Assembly: GCF_964340395.1 (NCBI RefSeq)
Contig: NC_135568.1
Coordinates: 14,078,776 to 14,142,775 of the forward strand
DNA: 64,000 bases
Reading direction: 5' to 3'
DNA from: Glandiceps talaboti
Taxonomy: Eukaryota; Hemichordata; Enteropneusta; Spengelidae
In this document: piece after piece, positions 12,542 to 23,912 of the stretch
How the letters are laid out: the number at the start of each line of letters is the position of its first letter
Numbering within the stretch: position 1 is the stretch's first letter
Notes under the pieces: model-generated
Told to the model about the DNA's origin: nothing
What the model saw: only the letters and a program-made list of their open reading frames with translations
Databases searched by the model: none
Position numbers and translations under genes: made by a program

Positions 12542-12700
12542 GATATTATTCCCCAATATAATATTTTATGTCATTCGGCCGGAAAATGCTTGTGACCTAA
12601 GGGATCTTGTCTCTACTCGTCTAGCGACTCATAGTGACAAGACCTCTTAGGTCACTCATATTTTCCTTGGCTGAACAAAAAAAAATATTGGGAATAATAT
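12542..12700. repeat. Imperfect foldback element
   Basis: Left GATATTATTCCCCAATAT pairs with right ATATTGGGAATAATAT. Inner blocks GTGACCTAAGGGATCTTGTC and GACAAGACCTCTTAGGTCAC also pair, so nearly the whole ~160 bp folds back. The loop holds CTCTACTCGTCTAGCGACTC. Confidence 0.75.
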
Positions 12701-12979
12701 GTAAATATTTCCTTTTCATATACCCTGTGCACATAATTTCTCAGCATATTGTCGTGTATGAGTATTAGTATATGTACATGTATAGATACATATATATGTA
12801 CATGTAGTCACAAAAAATGAAAACATTAGTTATTTAATGTTGTGTTTTCTTATTCTGAATGATCAGATACTATCTACTGGTTTTGACTAAGAAATTTTTA
12901 GAAATAATATTCAATCCATGTGACTTTATTATGAGATATATGCTAAGTACAGCACAAGAATCTATTTCTGATTTGCTAG

Positions 12980-13590
12980 ATCAGTGTAGGGAATGATTTG
13001 CTATGCTGGTGTAGGAAAGTAACCCTTTCGGTTGCTAACACATGCTGGTGAAGTGTTAATGTCAGCCTGGTGTTAGTACCGAGCTAGTCTGGTGTTATTA
13101 TTTCAAGCATTAACCATTCCAGTAGCCAACCTGTACTGGTGAGGGGGTTAGTGCCAGCCCAGTGTTAGCACTAAGCCAGCCAGATGTTAACATTGGACTG
13201 GTGTAGATATTAACACTTCCAGTTGCTAAAAACATACTGCTAAGGTGTTAGTGTCAGCCTAGTGTTAGTACTGAGCTAGCCTGATGCTAACATAGGACTG
13301 GTGTAGATATTATTAACCCTTCCAGTATGCTAAAAACATACTGCTATGGTGTTAGCATCAGCCTAGTGTTAGCACTCAGCTTGCTTGATGTTAACATAGG
13401 ACTGGTGCAGGTATTAACCCTTTCAGTTACTAACACATACTGGTGAGGTGTTAGTCCCAGCCTAATATTAGCACTGAGCTAGCTCGATGTTAACATTAGA
13501 CTGGTGCAGGTATTAACCCTTCTAGTTACTAACGCATACTGTGAAAGTGTTAGCCCTAGCCTAATGTTACCACTGAGTGAACCCAACACG
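12980..13590 (+). repeat. Minisatellite, ~100-bp unit, about six copies
   Basis: Each unit carries ATTAACCCTTCCAGTTGCTA, ACACATACTGGTGAGG and TGTTAGCACTGAGCTAGCC plus GATGTTAACATAGGACTGG. The TTAACC anchor recurs near 13020, 13112, 13209, 13314, 13411 and 13513. Copies are degenerate. Confidence 0.85.
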
Positions 13591-13854
13591 TTAACTCCAT
13601 GCTAGCTCAGTTAGGAAGCAATATGAAACTGTAAAGGTACATGATACTATAGAAAATGTAAAGAAAGCAACGAAAACGTAATGTATCGGTGAAAAGAAAT
13701 TTCAAGCACACCTGATTTCTTGAATTATTTTTAAAGTTATAGAAACTCTGAAATGTGAATTTGTGATTGCATTCCTCATTGCCTTGTACATGCACGAAGC
13801 GTCTAGTCCCAACTTTGAACTGTAAATCTAGTTTTAAAATATGTATACTTAGAT

Positions 13855-13948
13855 ATGGTGGCCCACAGGTGACATAGGAACAATACCTTTGTGGAATAAA
13901 TAATTAATTTTTTTAAGAGCAAAATATTTCATCTCTGGGCCACCGTAC
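13855..13948. repeat. Short element with inverted termini
   Basis: TATGGTGGCCCA at the left and TGGGCCACCGTA at the right enclose ~75 bp of AT-rich DNA. Possible small MITE; no clear target duplication. Confidence 0.4.
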
Positions 13949-14590
13949 ATAGACCACAAATGTGAAGCCATTACTATAACCAAGTAGATAATGAACTGTA
14001 TACTACTAGAAAAGCAAAGTCATAACTTATGAATATATATTAAGTTGCCAAAATCAGACACTGCAATAACTTCAAATGTGTGTCAGCGCCACCATGAGAA
14101 GAGTGGATATTTCTTTTGTTTTTATGCTAAATAACCCGTATTGACAGCAAGCTGTACACTTTGTCACTGTGTAGCACTGTCACATTTGAATGACCCAATA
14201 GAAATTTGCCAAATGTAAAGTTTAACGTAACAGACTGGATTACTGTACATATTTATGATTGTCATTTGGAATGAATCATAAGAATCGTTTTATTTTTATC
14301 ACGTCTATAAATTCATTGTCTTTTGTATATAGTACGTTGAACTGGGATTATTTGACAATGACATGAATCAGGACATTTTTATTCGTGCAAGATGTTTTGA
14401 AATATTTGACGTTTGTGGTGCCAATATTTCAATGAGTATTTATGTCTATTGCTTGTGTATAAAATTCAGTTTAATAGTAAAATGTAATAGTCTTCTATAA
14501 CATCTGTAAATCATATATGTAACACAACTCTGCCATTCTCAACTCTTTCTTGCCAGTCCATTTTATTGTCTTCTCTGTATGGAATTAAGA

Positions 14591-14596
14591 AATAAA
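14591..14596 (+). other. Candidate polyadenylation signal AATAAA
   Basis: AATAAA in an AT-rich context. It could end a very long transcript from the Kelch locus, but nothing ties it to a gene. Confidence 0.2.
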
Positions 14597-15045
14597 TGGA
14601 GAAATAACTATGAACTTCTTGGTGTCATTTTTGTATGCAAATACGACAGGTACATGATGGCGTGTCTCTGTGTAAAAAATTTTTTTAGTGTTTGTGGTGT
14701 GGTCAGAGATGTTAGCTCAGATTTGGTGTATGCCATTCTCATGCTTAGACATACTTGATTGAAAATATTCATAAGTTTGGTAGATGAACTGACACGTTCA
14801 CTTAGTTTAGACAAAATGTCTAATCAACATTTTGAATAGGGTCTATTGAGGTTTTGGCCTTATAACAGCGCCCCCTAGAGGTCAGGTTCAACAATGGGAT
14901 TTGTGACAATCAAAAACTCAATGGTTCTTTTTTGAGTCATTTATTGTACAAAAGAATAGTTAAAATTGATTTTAAAAAAATACCAACACCAGCTTTTCAC
15001 ATCATTATTTTACTACATGACACAATGTGATTTTAACATTGATTT

Positions 15046-15350
15046 CATAACACTATGATTTCATAACACAACACTGATTTCATATAACAATATGGATTTT
15101 ATAACATGACACTATGATTTCCATAACATAACACTATGATTTTATAACATAACATAACATAACACTGATTTCATACTACAACACTATGATATAACATAAC
15201 ACTATGATTTTATAACATAACACTATGATTCCCATAACATAACACTGGTTTCCATAACATAACACTATGATTTTACAAACGGGTACTCTAACTCATAACA
15301 AAATAACACTTTGATTTCATTATACTGTGACAAACAAAGTAAACACTATG
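15046..15350 (+). repeat. Degenerate tandem repeat, ~20-bp unit
   Basis: About a dozen irregular copies of ATAACATAACACTATGATTT-like units, interrupted by short unrelated pieces. Confidence 0.75.
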
Positions 15351-16217
15351 ATTTTCTGACAAAATCCTGCTATGACTTTTTGAACATGTAATGTGTTATA
15401 CATACATGTGCTACACTTACTCAAGTCAACCAAAAGAACTTAGGGCCAGTCTATGCATGTATTAATGATTACATGGTTTGAGATGCCAACTATTTCCAAT
15501 GGCTGTGGTCCTAAGTATTACATTTTGCATCTCACAGTATACCATCAGACTTACATGCCACAGCAAGAACCTTTTATGACTATGAAATATTTGTAGGATG
15601 TCAATCGTTTTGGAGGATGTGGTTTCCCTACAAAAGGAATGTTTGCTTAGTGTCAAAGGTCACTGAGCTTGGTCACCAATCGCCATAGTGATTTCAAAGG
15701 ATGTCCAAGTACAACAGAAAAGTGGTTGGTGTAGTACTTCCTTCGTGGGGAGTGACTTTTTTTCATAAATTTCAAGCCAAACAAACTACAACAGAGACAC
15801 CACACCAGTGTGCCCTCTAAGCCAATTTGACGTGTCACTAACACACAATTTCTAGTGATGCACCAAAATCTGGTGTTCCCCTATCTCTTGCTATGTGGTG
15901 ACTCACAAGAAATGCCAGTTTTTTCTCATTTTGACTCACAACAACAAAATTTGGCTATCATGAGAGGGTACACTGCACCACACCTACAGCAGGATCCTTT
16001 ATCTTATCACATTGGAAAGTGAAAAGCATTACTATTTGTTTAACGTACAGTAGAAACAGGATTCTGCTGAAATTATTACACATAGACGTGATGACTTTAA
16101 AGGCTTCAAATCTTTTCTTTCTGACTGATTAGCGATATGTATGGTTTACTTGTCAGTTCCTACATCCAACTAGATATGGCACCTCTATAATATTGGAAGT
16201 GCAAGTCTGAAGTTTTC

Positions 16218-16243
<26 letters not shown>
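16218..16243 (+). repeat. (TG)n microsatellite
   Basis: Uninterrupted TG dinucleotide run of about 13 units. Confidence 0.9.
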
Positions 16244-16248
<5 letters not shown>

Positions 16249-16292
16249 TATCATGTCCCACAAGCAAAACAGTATCCCATTTCTGCTGTAAG

Positions 16293-16655
16293 TGGTTCCG
16301 GTTACGCTGAATTTTAGAACAGGTTGGGTTGGTAGATTTTTTATTTTATTTTCTTATTTTTTTTTTCTGTGTGAGTGTCTAGTTCAGGTTTTCCATTGTT
16401 TTCCAAATTGTCTCAGTGTTGTTTATTTCTTCCTATCAGATGTACAGCCATTGCAGATTGGAAGAATAGTTTTATTTTGTCTTTTTCAGTTGATGTCAGT
16501 TTCCACATCCACTATTTCTAGTGAGACTTCTCAATTTTTGCGATTTTATTATTTTTCTCTCAAATATGTAAAAAAAAAAAAAAAAATTAAGGGTCAGCAG
16601 TGAAAAGCTAGGTGGGGTTGGGTAACCGGAACCAAACAATTATTTTTTTAGGCCT
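16293..16655 (+). repeat. MITE-like element, family 1, best-preserved copy
   Basis: Left end GGTTCCGGTTACGCTG and right end GGGTAACCGGAACC are imperfect inverted repeats, and the subterminal GGTTGGGTTGG / CCCAACCCCACC blocks extend the symmetry. Other copies are at 1981-2359 and, reversed, at 40119-40335. It lies just downstream of the minus-strand tandem-cupin gene, probably in or near its 3' UTR. Confidence 0.75.
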
Positions 16656-16821
16656 TATTGGGAACAACTTTTGAAAACACAATTGACAAAAATAAAACTA
16701 CATGTATCTACACTGCAGTCATGATCTGATCTATATTTTTTTTTGGCCCTGACTGTGTTAGCACTACATAATTATGATAGCACCATTCTAACTGTGGTGG
16801 CGCTATACACATAAATGTAAA

Positions 16822-17568
16822 TTATTCCTTAAGGAGTTCATAACCAATGTATCCATCCTTTTCAATCAGTCTCTCTGGTCCTAACAATGGTGGCGACCAA
16901 ACACAAATCATTCGTGCCTTTTCTACAACCTTTTCTCGACATTTACCATAATCGTTGAATAACAGCAAAGTATCATCTGTGCCCCGAGCAAATTGTTTGT
17001 CTTCGTCCCAGGATATTTCTACAGCACCGGATATCAGGTAGGCACCCTCTGTGTGATGAAAGTGTGCAAATTTGCGGTCTTCACCAGTTGGAAGTAGCAG
17101 AGCATTGATACTGACGGGAAATCCATCATCTTTCACAAGCATTCGACGACTGTATCCTTCCATTGGAAGAACATAGTCCAAGTCAGTGCCTATGGTTTCA
17201 CTCATTGCCCGGACCGTCATGCGAGGATTATCGGGAGCCTCATCTTTGCAGAAGATGACAAACAGACGTACATCGCAGGAAGCGGTCATTTTCATAGAAA
17301 TTTTTGAGGAGCATGCAATCACCTTATCTGGGTCAAAGTCGTATGAACGGCCATCTTGTGTTGTCACAGATCCAGCCCCACTAATGCAATAATAAATATG
17401 ATGCAACTTGTCATCGGATGGGGAATTCAATGATACAGTTTCCTTTGCAACAACGCTGATGTGATAGACCATAAAGTTTAAACCATCAGATTCAGCAGCA
17501 AGTTGTTGGCCAGTGATACCGTTCGGTGCCTCATTGCTGACAGCATCCTTCAGACAATGGATTTTCAT
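16822..17568 (-). CDS. Tandem double-cupin protein resembling two ectoine synthase (EctC) domains
   Basis: 248 aa, one uninterrupted exon with an in-frame stop upstream of the ATG. Residues ~1-112 and ~128-248 each resemble the EctC cupin as I remember it. In the second half, YSRRMLVKDDG matches the EctC segment before the first strands, HFHHTEGAYLISGAVE matches the HHxEAVYCIEGEGEVE core, and RMICVWSPPLLGPE followed by EKDGYI matches the C-terminal VCVFNPPLTG...DEDGVYP signature. In the first half, LHHIYYCISGAGSV and RLFVIF occupy the equivalent places. EctC closes the ectoine ring in bacteria. By rough alignment, the three metal ligands known there (Glu, Tyr, His) survive only as the Glu in domain 2; domain 1 has His at that place and lacks the others. 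No EctA or EctB gene is nearby. Real function is unknown; a generic RmlC-type cupin is the alternative. Confidence 0.6.
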   Translation of the reverse strand: MKIHCLKDAVSNEAPNGITGQQLAAESDGLNFMVYHISVVAKETVSLNSPSDDKLHHIYYCISGAGSVTTQDGRSYDFDPDKVIACSSKISMKMTASCDVRLFVIFCKDEAPDNPRMTVRAMSETIGTDLDYVLPMEGYSRRMLVKDDGFPVSINALLLPTGEDRKFAHFHHTEGAYLISGAVEISWDEDKQFARGTDDTLLLFNDYGKCREKVVEKARMICVWSPPLLGPERLIEKDGYIGYELLKE

Positions 17569-17670
17569 CGTGTTTACTTGTTGTGTGATTCTTAAGAGTT
17601 TGCTTCTCAGGAACTTTGCCTAAAGTGCTGAGAGGAAGTGAGAGAATGTGAGGGAGAGACATTTGATTGA
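17569..17670 (-). other. Likely 5' UTR and splice acceptor of the tandem-cupin gene
   Basis: On the minus strand a long pyrimidine tract (CACTTCCTCTCAG) ends at a candidate acceptor, exon starting at 17627, about 60 bases before the ATG. This implies an upstream non-coding exon, so the gene is built like a normal spliced animal gene even though its coding part is one exon. Confidence 0.5.
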
Positions 17671-18586
17671 TAAGGTGTGCATGCATACTGAGTACATTGT
17701 AAGTCGTCCCTTGAAAAGCATGCACCATCTGCAAGCAGGACTAATCTTACAGACCCAGTCAAAATAGGGGTTGACCTTGACCCAGCAGAAATTATTTTTA
17801 GCACATCTTACTAAGAATTGTATCAAATATCTAGAAAAATCTTAAGTTGTGGAGTTTGGTGAAAAATGAGGTTTTGTAATAATTAGCGTAACTCAAGAAA
17901 TACTGTTCCACTTTTAGTACAAAAATCCACATACTATAAAGCATGGAAGTGGGTGGTACTTCGGTCGCTTATCGTATCCGAAGAAAGGCCGAAGGTCATC
18001 TAGCAACAAGACTAGCACAGTAGCAGGGCTGGTACTGGTATAAGACTATATTTATATATAAATATATGCACGGCTTTGTGCCGCATTGCCATTATCACAG
18101 ACTATAGACAAACAAACTCTATTGTCTATTTATGTTCAGACCACATGCAAACGTTTCATGCTCTACGCCCCGTGGCCCGTGGGTCCGAGTCGTTACAAGC
18201 AAAGTAACTTACCGTCAAACTCGTATGTTGATGTTCACGGGTCAATGAAGCAATCACGTGATGTTATGACCTCCATTTACAGTCATGTGATTATGTCAGT
18301 GTCTGCTTTTATTGTAATTTGTAGTAAGTAAAGCTACATGTATACGTCGTGCCGTTCTGCACCGCCCTCACCCACAGGTTATGAAAATATGAATAAAGAG
18401 AATAACGCACCCCGACAAATGAATTGTGCTCTCCTTAGCGTAGACATGTCATATCAAAATACTGGCAATATATGTAAAATATACTTCTTTCAAAAACAAG
18501 ATCTGACTTTATTTTGACATATTTGAACTTGATTTTACATTTGTACTCCAAAAGGAAACAAAACAGAGAGGCGAATGTAGTTTGTA
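17671..18586. other. Intergenic stretch, nothing recognised
   Basis: No gene or clear repeat. It separates the tandem-cupin gene from the last exon of the first sialyltransferase-like gene on the same strand. Confidence 0.3.
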
Positions 18587-18890
18587 TCACAACCTTGTAA
18601 AACTACGTACACTAGCTTTTGTGTTATGGCTTGTAGGGCATTTGTCAGTGATCATATTCATTACACCTCTTTTATGCAAATATTGCAGCATTGCGAATTC
18701 CACCGGCATGTTTCTCTTTCCCCTGCGTTTAAAGTTGAATTGAACATTCTCGTAATAGTGATGACTGATGTTTCTTCCATTGTTGTCTGTAGAAAAAGGC
18801 CAAAATCCGTATAAATTGATTTTCTCACAAAACAGAGTTGCTATGGTAAACATGACGAATCCTTCACTGTTTGACGACTTTTTCCAAAAC
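18587..18890 (-). CDS. Gene A exon 4 (sialylmotifs S, III, VS)
   Basis: Acceptor ATCTATTTCAG, then FWKK...LYGFWPF, HHYYE and MPVEF. The frame continues past the conserved Cys with a ~17-aa tail to the stop at 18587. The codon before AAC-ATG-CCG is AGA (Arg), where this family usually has His. Confidence 0.88.
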
Positions 18891-21245
18891 CTGAAATAGA
18901 TATAATAGATAAAATGAATAAACGTAACGTGTACTGCACCTAACTTTTTCGAAATGATTTCTGTTCGAATTTAGCCATTCTCGTAAGACTGTCGTTGAGG
19001 GCTCCATCCCATACCTCGCCAATTGTCGTTTCGATCATTCACTACTATGATAACTTATAGACTGTAAGATACGTCGTGACGTTTCGCCCTCACCGGCCTC
19101 CTCTCCTCCTCCTGTTAGGGGTTGACCGATGGTTGAGGGCGCCCCGTCACGGCGTACCTTACAGACTATATAACTTATAACTTATTAGGCACTAAAATTA
19201 TTTTGACGTACCCCCACCACTCTTTTAAACACAGAATTTATACATATACGTTCCAGACATCCCCATAAATATTTAAAGCAAGCGCCCCCCCCCCCCCGAA
19301 CAACTGTATTGCCCGATATAAAGACGTTTTCATATCATGTATATGAAATTGGGGAAGTTTAATCGGGTGAAACGCGACGCTAGGGCAAGCGAGACCCTTA
19401 GCCCAGTCCTCGGGAGCATCGCATCGACATAATTGTTCTACTCGAATTTCATTGTACTGTGGTCCCTCATCGACCACATGGGGTTTATCATTTGTTGACG
19501 TGTTACTGCGATGCCCCGAGCATCACATCACATCACATCACATCACATCACATGGCCAACAGTACAGTACAAGTCAAGGGTGTTCGTGTATGCGGGAAAT
19601 ATCGGTACATACAAAATGGCCATTTTATTTAGCGATGCTCCCGAGGATCAGGACTGGCTAGCGATCGAAGTTAGAGAGTGTAAAAGAAACTGAGAACATT
19701 TCAACTTTTATGTCTCCCCGTTATCGTGCACAACAGAAATAAAACTAACTTACAAAATCACTGTGTGAGTGCATTTCATGCTATAAGAGCTGATTTCCCA
19801 CAGGGGTGTTCACCTTTGAGCAATTTATTCCGCGACGACAGATCTAGATATTTTAATTAATTTCTATAATCACCTTTTCCTCATCACACCCCATCCTTAG
19901 GGCGATCCTATTTTGTGTTGTTTCTCAAATTTTCAGCTCCGATATCAATGAAAAATTATTTTCGCCCGCCCCTAATGTTTTGCGGAACAGCGCCCTCTCT
20001 GACAAGAATAAGCAAAGTGTCTGGACTGACGTCGACGCTATCTACAGTTATGACGGCGGCAACGAACAGAGTATTTCTTTCATGACTGAAGTTATTCAAG
20101 TAGGTATATGGTTTTGGAGGAGAAACATTGGCTTTAAGTGTTAAGAACATGCTAATTGTGTAGAGAAACTGGGAAAGGACGTATCAGCAGGAATCCAACA
20201 AGATAGAGGAAAAGGAGAGTCAGAGAAACACGAAGAAAATTATTATTTCAAGATCTTCTTTTAAATCGACCGACCGACCAACCGACCGAGCCATAGTTGC
20301 TATAAAAGTGGTGAGAAATAAAAATACGGTCACACTTATCACAAGCATAACATAACATAAGGCCCTTGATCCTTTACGTACCTACCTGCGCATAAGATGA
20401 GGCCATACTGGAACGATAGAATATGCCAATCTATAGTTGAAGTTTCTTTTAGTGAAGGTCTCGTTAATCATTAGCGCCAGCTGTGGGGTTGTATTGTACA
20501 CTGACAAATTATACGAAATCCAAAGTATAGAATCGTCGAGATGTTTTAGAGCTGTTAAAAACCTCTCCTTTTCAGAAACATTGGTTTTGTCAGTGGCGTT
20601 GAGATATTCACTCAAGTACTCAATGGCAAATTTATTCACAGCTGTGAGATTTGTTTTGCTACCAACATCCTGTTCAAATCCGTGTGTATCTGCCATATTC
20701 ATTCTCATAACAAAATCATGTGAGTTGATTTCTTTTCCACAAGTACTGTTGGTCAAAATACCACTGCTGCCGACGATAGCACAACTTTTCTGTGGATTGA
20801 GCGTGTAAAAGTTATCGTCATAATTATCCAAGAAGTTCCTGTTTGGTGGCGTCCCATTGGGCCATGGCATCTGATCGAATTTTATCTCTTCTGGTTTCAC
20901 GTGATCTTTGTATACCGCTAGTGATGTTTCAAGATTGAAAATTTCGGAAACTTTAACCCTTAAAGAAAAGAAATGTAAATTTTATACATTCGTAGTTAGT
21001 TAGTTAGTTAGTGTGTGTATGTATGTATGTATGTATGTATGTATGTATGTATGTATGTATGTATGTATGTACGTACGTACGTTCGTGTCTGTCTGTCTGT
21101 ATGTAGAAAGAAATGCATATAGAACTTATAAATCAGTCCGTATAAATAGCTGTTAAATCCGACGTTTCGAATAAATATTCTTTTTCCAAGGAAAATCGGC
21201 GAGATACAAAAATGTTAGGTTAAAACTTGAACATTTCTGAAAATA

Positions 21246-21276
<31 letters not shown>

Positions 21277-22786
21277 TGTATGTATGTATGTATGTATGTA
21301 TGTATGTATGTATGTATGTATGTATGTATGTATGCATGCACGCACGTACGTACGTACGGATGTATGTATTGTATGTATGTATGTATGTATGTATGTATGT
21401 ATGTATGCATGCATGCATGCATGTATGTATGTATGTATGTCTGTATGTATGTATGTATGTATGTATGTATGTATGTATGTATGTATGTATGTATGTATGT
21501 ATGCATGCATGCATGCATGTTTCAGTTCCATTTGATGGTCACATCGACAGCTGTTATATAGAGAAATTTGATAAATATGTGCCACTCTCACTTGAAATTA
21601 ATAACATTAAATGTATGTTCTTTTGTAGAATCGTAGTCATAGTAATCGGCAGTTTAGGATCAGTTCGCAAACGTGTAATACCCGGTTTTAAGTTGAATGA
21701 CATCCCTCATCGCACCAAAAAAGTTGTCAGCACGGTACGTGAGTCTTAGTGCTACTATAGGCGCCGTTCAGAACATACCAAAGAAGATGTAATGACGTGA
21801 AAGTGTAAATGTTCTGTCCAGTCGAATTTTGGGGGATAAACATTGTGATTACGAATGTACGATTATACAAACGTCTTACCGAAAGTCTTCAAGACTAGTC
21901 ACAAACTTGATGGGATCTGGAAAATTCTTAGTCACATTTAAAGTAGTCGGTTTAACATTGGGAGTGGAAGGGGTGAATTTCTTAAATCTGAAAAGACATG
22001 AAATGAATTATGATAGCAATGATAGTATACGTAACATTGATTTTAATATTTAAACTTACATCGTATAGGGAAATGTCTTATACTCATATACAAACAGCTT
22101 CGGGGCCATGGACGTTCTTTACGATGACTCTGTAATGGGTGTAAATTGTCCCATGCTACAAATGTATGATTGATGAAATGTAATAACATAATGGTAAACA
22201 CATTAAAATACTACTGGAATTCCAACAATGTATCACATTAGCAGTAAATTATAATCAACTTATCAACAGTATTACGGAACCTGTTATCATTGAAGGCGTG
22301 AAAGTTTTTGAAATTTGGTTAAAGGAGTGCGAAAATGAAGCTCGGCAATCGTATTGATGCGAGGACCCCCCCCCCCCCACCACGAACGAAGTTCGTTTAT
22401 CATGATTATTGAGATTGTGCGATCGTCCCTAGAAGGGGTGGATAGGATTGCTAATCGAGTGACTATCACATGTAGGAGATGTCACGTATTTCAATACATA
22501 TTGATAGAAGATCCATATTGCGGCGTCTATTTCATGGATTTGTTTGTGAGAATCAATATTTATATTTTTTCTCGTCGACGCGTACGTCTAATTGTTCCAT
22601 ATTGGTCCCCTGTGGATGGATGGATGGATGGATTGACGTTGTAACTTACACTTGATGCATGTGTAAACCCGGTCGGTTGGATGTAGATTTGGTCTTGTCC
22701 TGGTCAGTGGACCATTTTATGTATACCAATGTCACCATTAAGCTGAACAAGACTAACCCGCTGAGTATCTGTTTCTTGACTTCCAT
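18587..22786 (-). CDS. ST8Sia-like sialyltransferase (GT29), gene A, four coding exons
   Basis: Coding exons on the minus strand join as 22786-22650, 21987-21880, 20958-20386 and 18890-18587: 1122 nt, 373 aa, every intron in phase 2 with GT/AG borders. It encodes a type II Golgi-type protein: MEVKK, one membrane anchor (ILSGLVLFSLMVTLVYI), a Ser/Thr/Pro-rich stem, then the GT29 catalytic fold. Sialylmotif L begins SCAIVGSSGIL (~residue 140) with CGKEINSHDFVMRMN; motif S is GFVMFTIATLFC...LYGFWPF; motif III is HHYYE; motif VS is MPVEF, then LH and a terminal-region Cys (TDKC). The family adds alpha-2,8-linked sialic acid to glycans or gangliosides. Odd: the motif VS position that is His in the human ST8Sia enzymes I recall (H-x4-E) is Arg here, around residue 332. 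Several N-glycosylation sequons are present. Paralogue of gene B at 31.7-34.3 kb. Activity is doubtful; membership of the family is secure. Confidence 0.88.
19058..19168. repeat. Foldback MITE with 9-bp target duplication, copy 1
   Basis: Inverted termini TAGACTGTAAGATACG and CGTACCTTACAGACTA, with inner GCCCTCACCGGCC / GGTTGAGGGC also pairing. Flanks GATAACTTA (left) and TATAACTTA (right) match at 8 of 9 bases. Same family as 48582-48689. Lies in intron 3 of sialyltransferase-like gene A. Confidence 0.75.
19399..19660. repeat. Foldback element with CTCGGGAGCATCGC termini
   Basis: Left TAGCCCAGTCCTCGGGAGCA and, inverted at the right, the same block with a 5-base insertion. The interior has a CATCA pentamer run at 19527-19552. 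A related but degraded sequence lies near 51150-51245 (reverse orientation), sharing ATGAGGG, CACAGTACA, ATTCGAGTA and ACAATTATG. Confidence 0.65.
20386..20958 (-). CDS. Gene A exon 3 (sialylmotif L)
   Basis: Acceptor TTCTTTAAG, donor CGCAG|GTAGGT. Carries the N-terminal half of the catalytic domain, including SCAIVGSSGIL, CGKEINSHDF and DVGSKTNLTAVN, and ends at PVWPHLMR. Confidence 0.9.
21001..21085 (+). repeat. (GTAT)n microsatellite
   Basis: GTTA run, then about 15 GTAT units, then GTAC and GTCT variants. Confidence 0.9.
21086..21215 (-). repeat. Dispersed element joined to a tetranucleotide tail
   Basis: Matches 44417-44545 in reverse: GTAGAAAGAAATGCATA, AGTCCGT, TAGCTGTTAAATCCGACG, TTTCGAATAAATATTC and GGCGAGA. 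In both loci the AGAAAG end runs straight into a (GTAT)n/(CATA)n array, so the array is probably the tail of the element. Confidence 0.7.
21249..21520 (+). repeat. (TATG)n microsatellite with TGCA and TACG variants
   Basis: ~270 bp array in intron 2 of sialyltransferase-like gene A. Long open frames reading MYVC or IHTY across it are repeat artefacts. Confidence 0.95.
21880..21987 (-). CDS. Gene A exon 2 (stem region)
   Basis: Acceptor CTTTTCAG, donor TTTCG|GTAAGA. 36 codons, rich in Pro and Thr (TPSTPNVKPTTLNVTKN), ending DPIKFVTSLEDFR, which parallels NIKFVNSLKELR in gene B. Confidence 0.85.
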
Positions 22787-22808
22787 AACAGTTATATATA
22801 ACTCAAGT
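22650..22808 (-). CDS. Gene A exon 1 (signal anchor)
   Basis: Acceptor CTGTCAG precedes 22808, ATG at 22786, donor CAAGT|GTAAGTT after 22650. Encodes the cytosolic tail, the membrane anchor and the start of the stem, and ends in phase 2. Its position, phase and MEVKK start match MDVKK in gene B. Confidence 0.8.
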
Positions 22809-22857
22809 CTGACAGACCATGTGAAGAAAAGTTACAGATTGGTGTTATTGTAAAAAA

Positions 22858-23912
22858 CCTACATACATACATACATACATACATACATACATACATACAT
22901 ACATACATACATACATACATACATACATACATACATACACACACACCTACCTACCTACCTACCTACCTACATACATACATACATACATACATACATACAT
23001 ACATACATACATACATACAAACGTACGTACGTACATACATACATGCATACACACACACACATACATACATACATACATACATACATACATACATACATAC
23101 ATACATACATACATACATACGCACGTACGTACGTACGTACATATATACGTACATACGCACCTACACACATACATACGTACGTACGTACGTACGTACATAC
23201 ATACATACACACACACACACACCTACCTACCTACCTACCTACCTACCTACATACATACATACATACATACATACATACATACATACATACATACATACAT
23301 ACATACAAACGTACACACACACACACCTACCTACCTACCTACCTACCTACATACATACATACATACATACATACATACATACAAACGTACGTACGTACAT
23401 ACATACATGCATACACACACATACATACATACATACATACATACATACATACATACATACATACATACATACATACATACATACATACGCACGTACGTAC
23501 GTACGTACATATATACGTACATACGCACCTACACACATACATACGTACGTACGTACGTACGTACATACATACATACACACACACACACACCTACCTACCT
23601 ACCTACCTACCTACATACATACATACATACATACATACATACATACATACATACATACAAACGTACGTACGTACGTACGTACATACATACATACACACAT
23701 ACATACATACATACATACATACATACATACATACATACATACATACATACATACATACGCTCGTACGTACGTACGCACCTACACACATACATACGTACGT
23801 GCGTGCGTACGTACGTACGTACATACATACATACATACATACATACATACATACATACATACATACATACATACATACATACATACATACATACATACAT
23901 ACATACATACAT
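22858..23912 (+). repeat. Complex (ACAT)n array, ~1.05 kb, with a ~370-bp duplication
   Basis: Mostly ACAT with blocks of ACCT, ACGT and ACAC. The block order AAACGTACGTACGTACATAC, ATGCATACACAC, GCACGTACGT, ATATATACGT, GCACCTACACAC occurs near 23020-23220 and again near 23390-23590, showing a segmental duplication inside the array. A further partial copy follows. Located in the 5' intron of gene A. Confidence 0.95.

Noticed and set aside
22059-22127. Possible alternative gene A exon beginning MAPKLFVYEYKTF in phase with exon 2
   Set aside because: It has a good start context and phase, but it lacks a membrane anchor. The exon at 22650-22808 supplies an anchor homologous to gene B with matching phase, so the shorter exon is probably chance.
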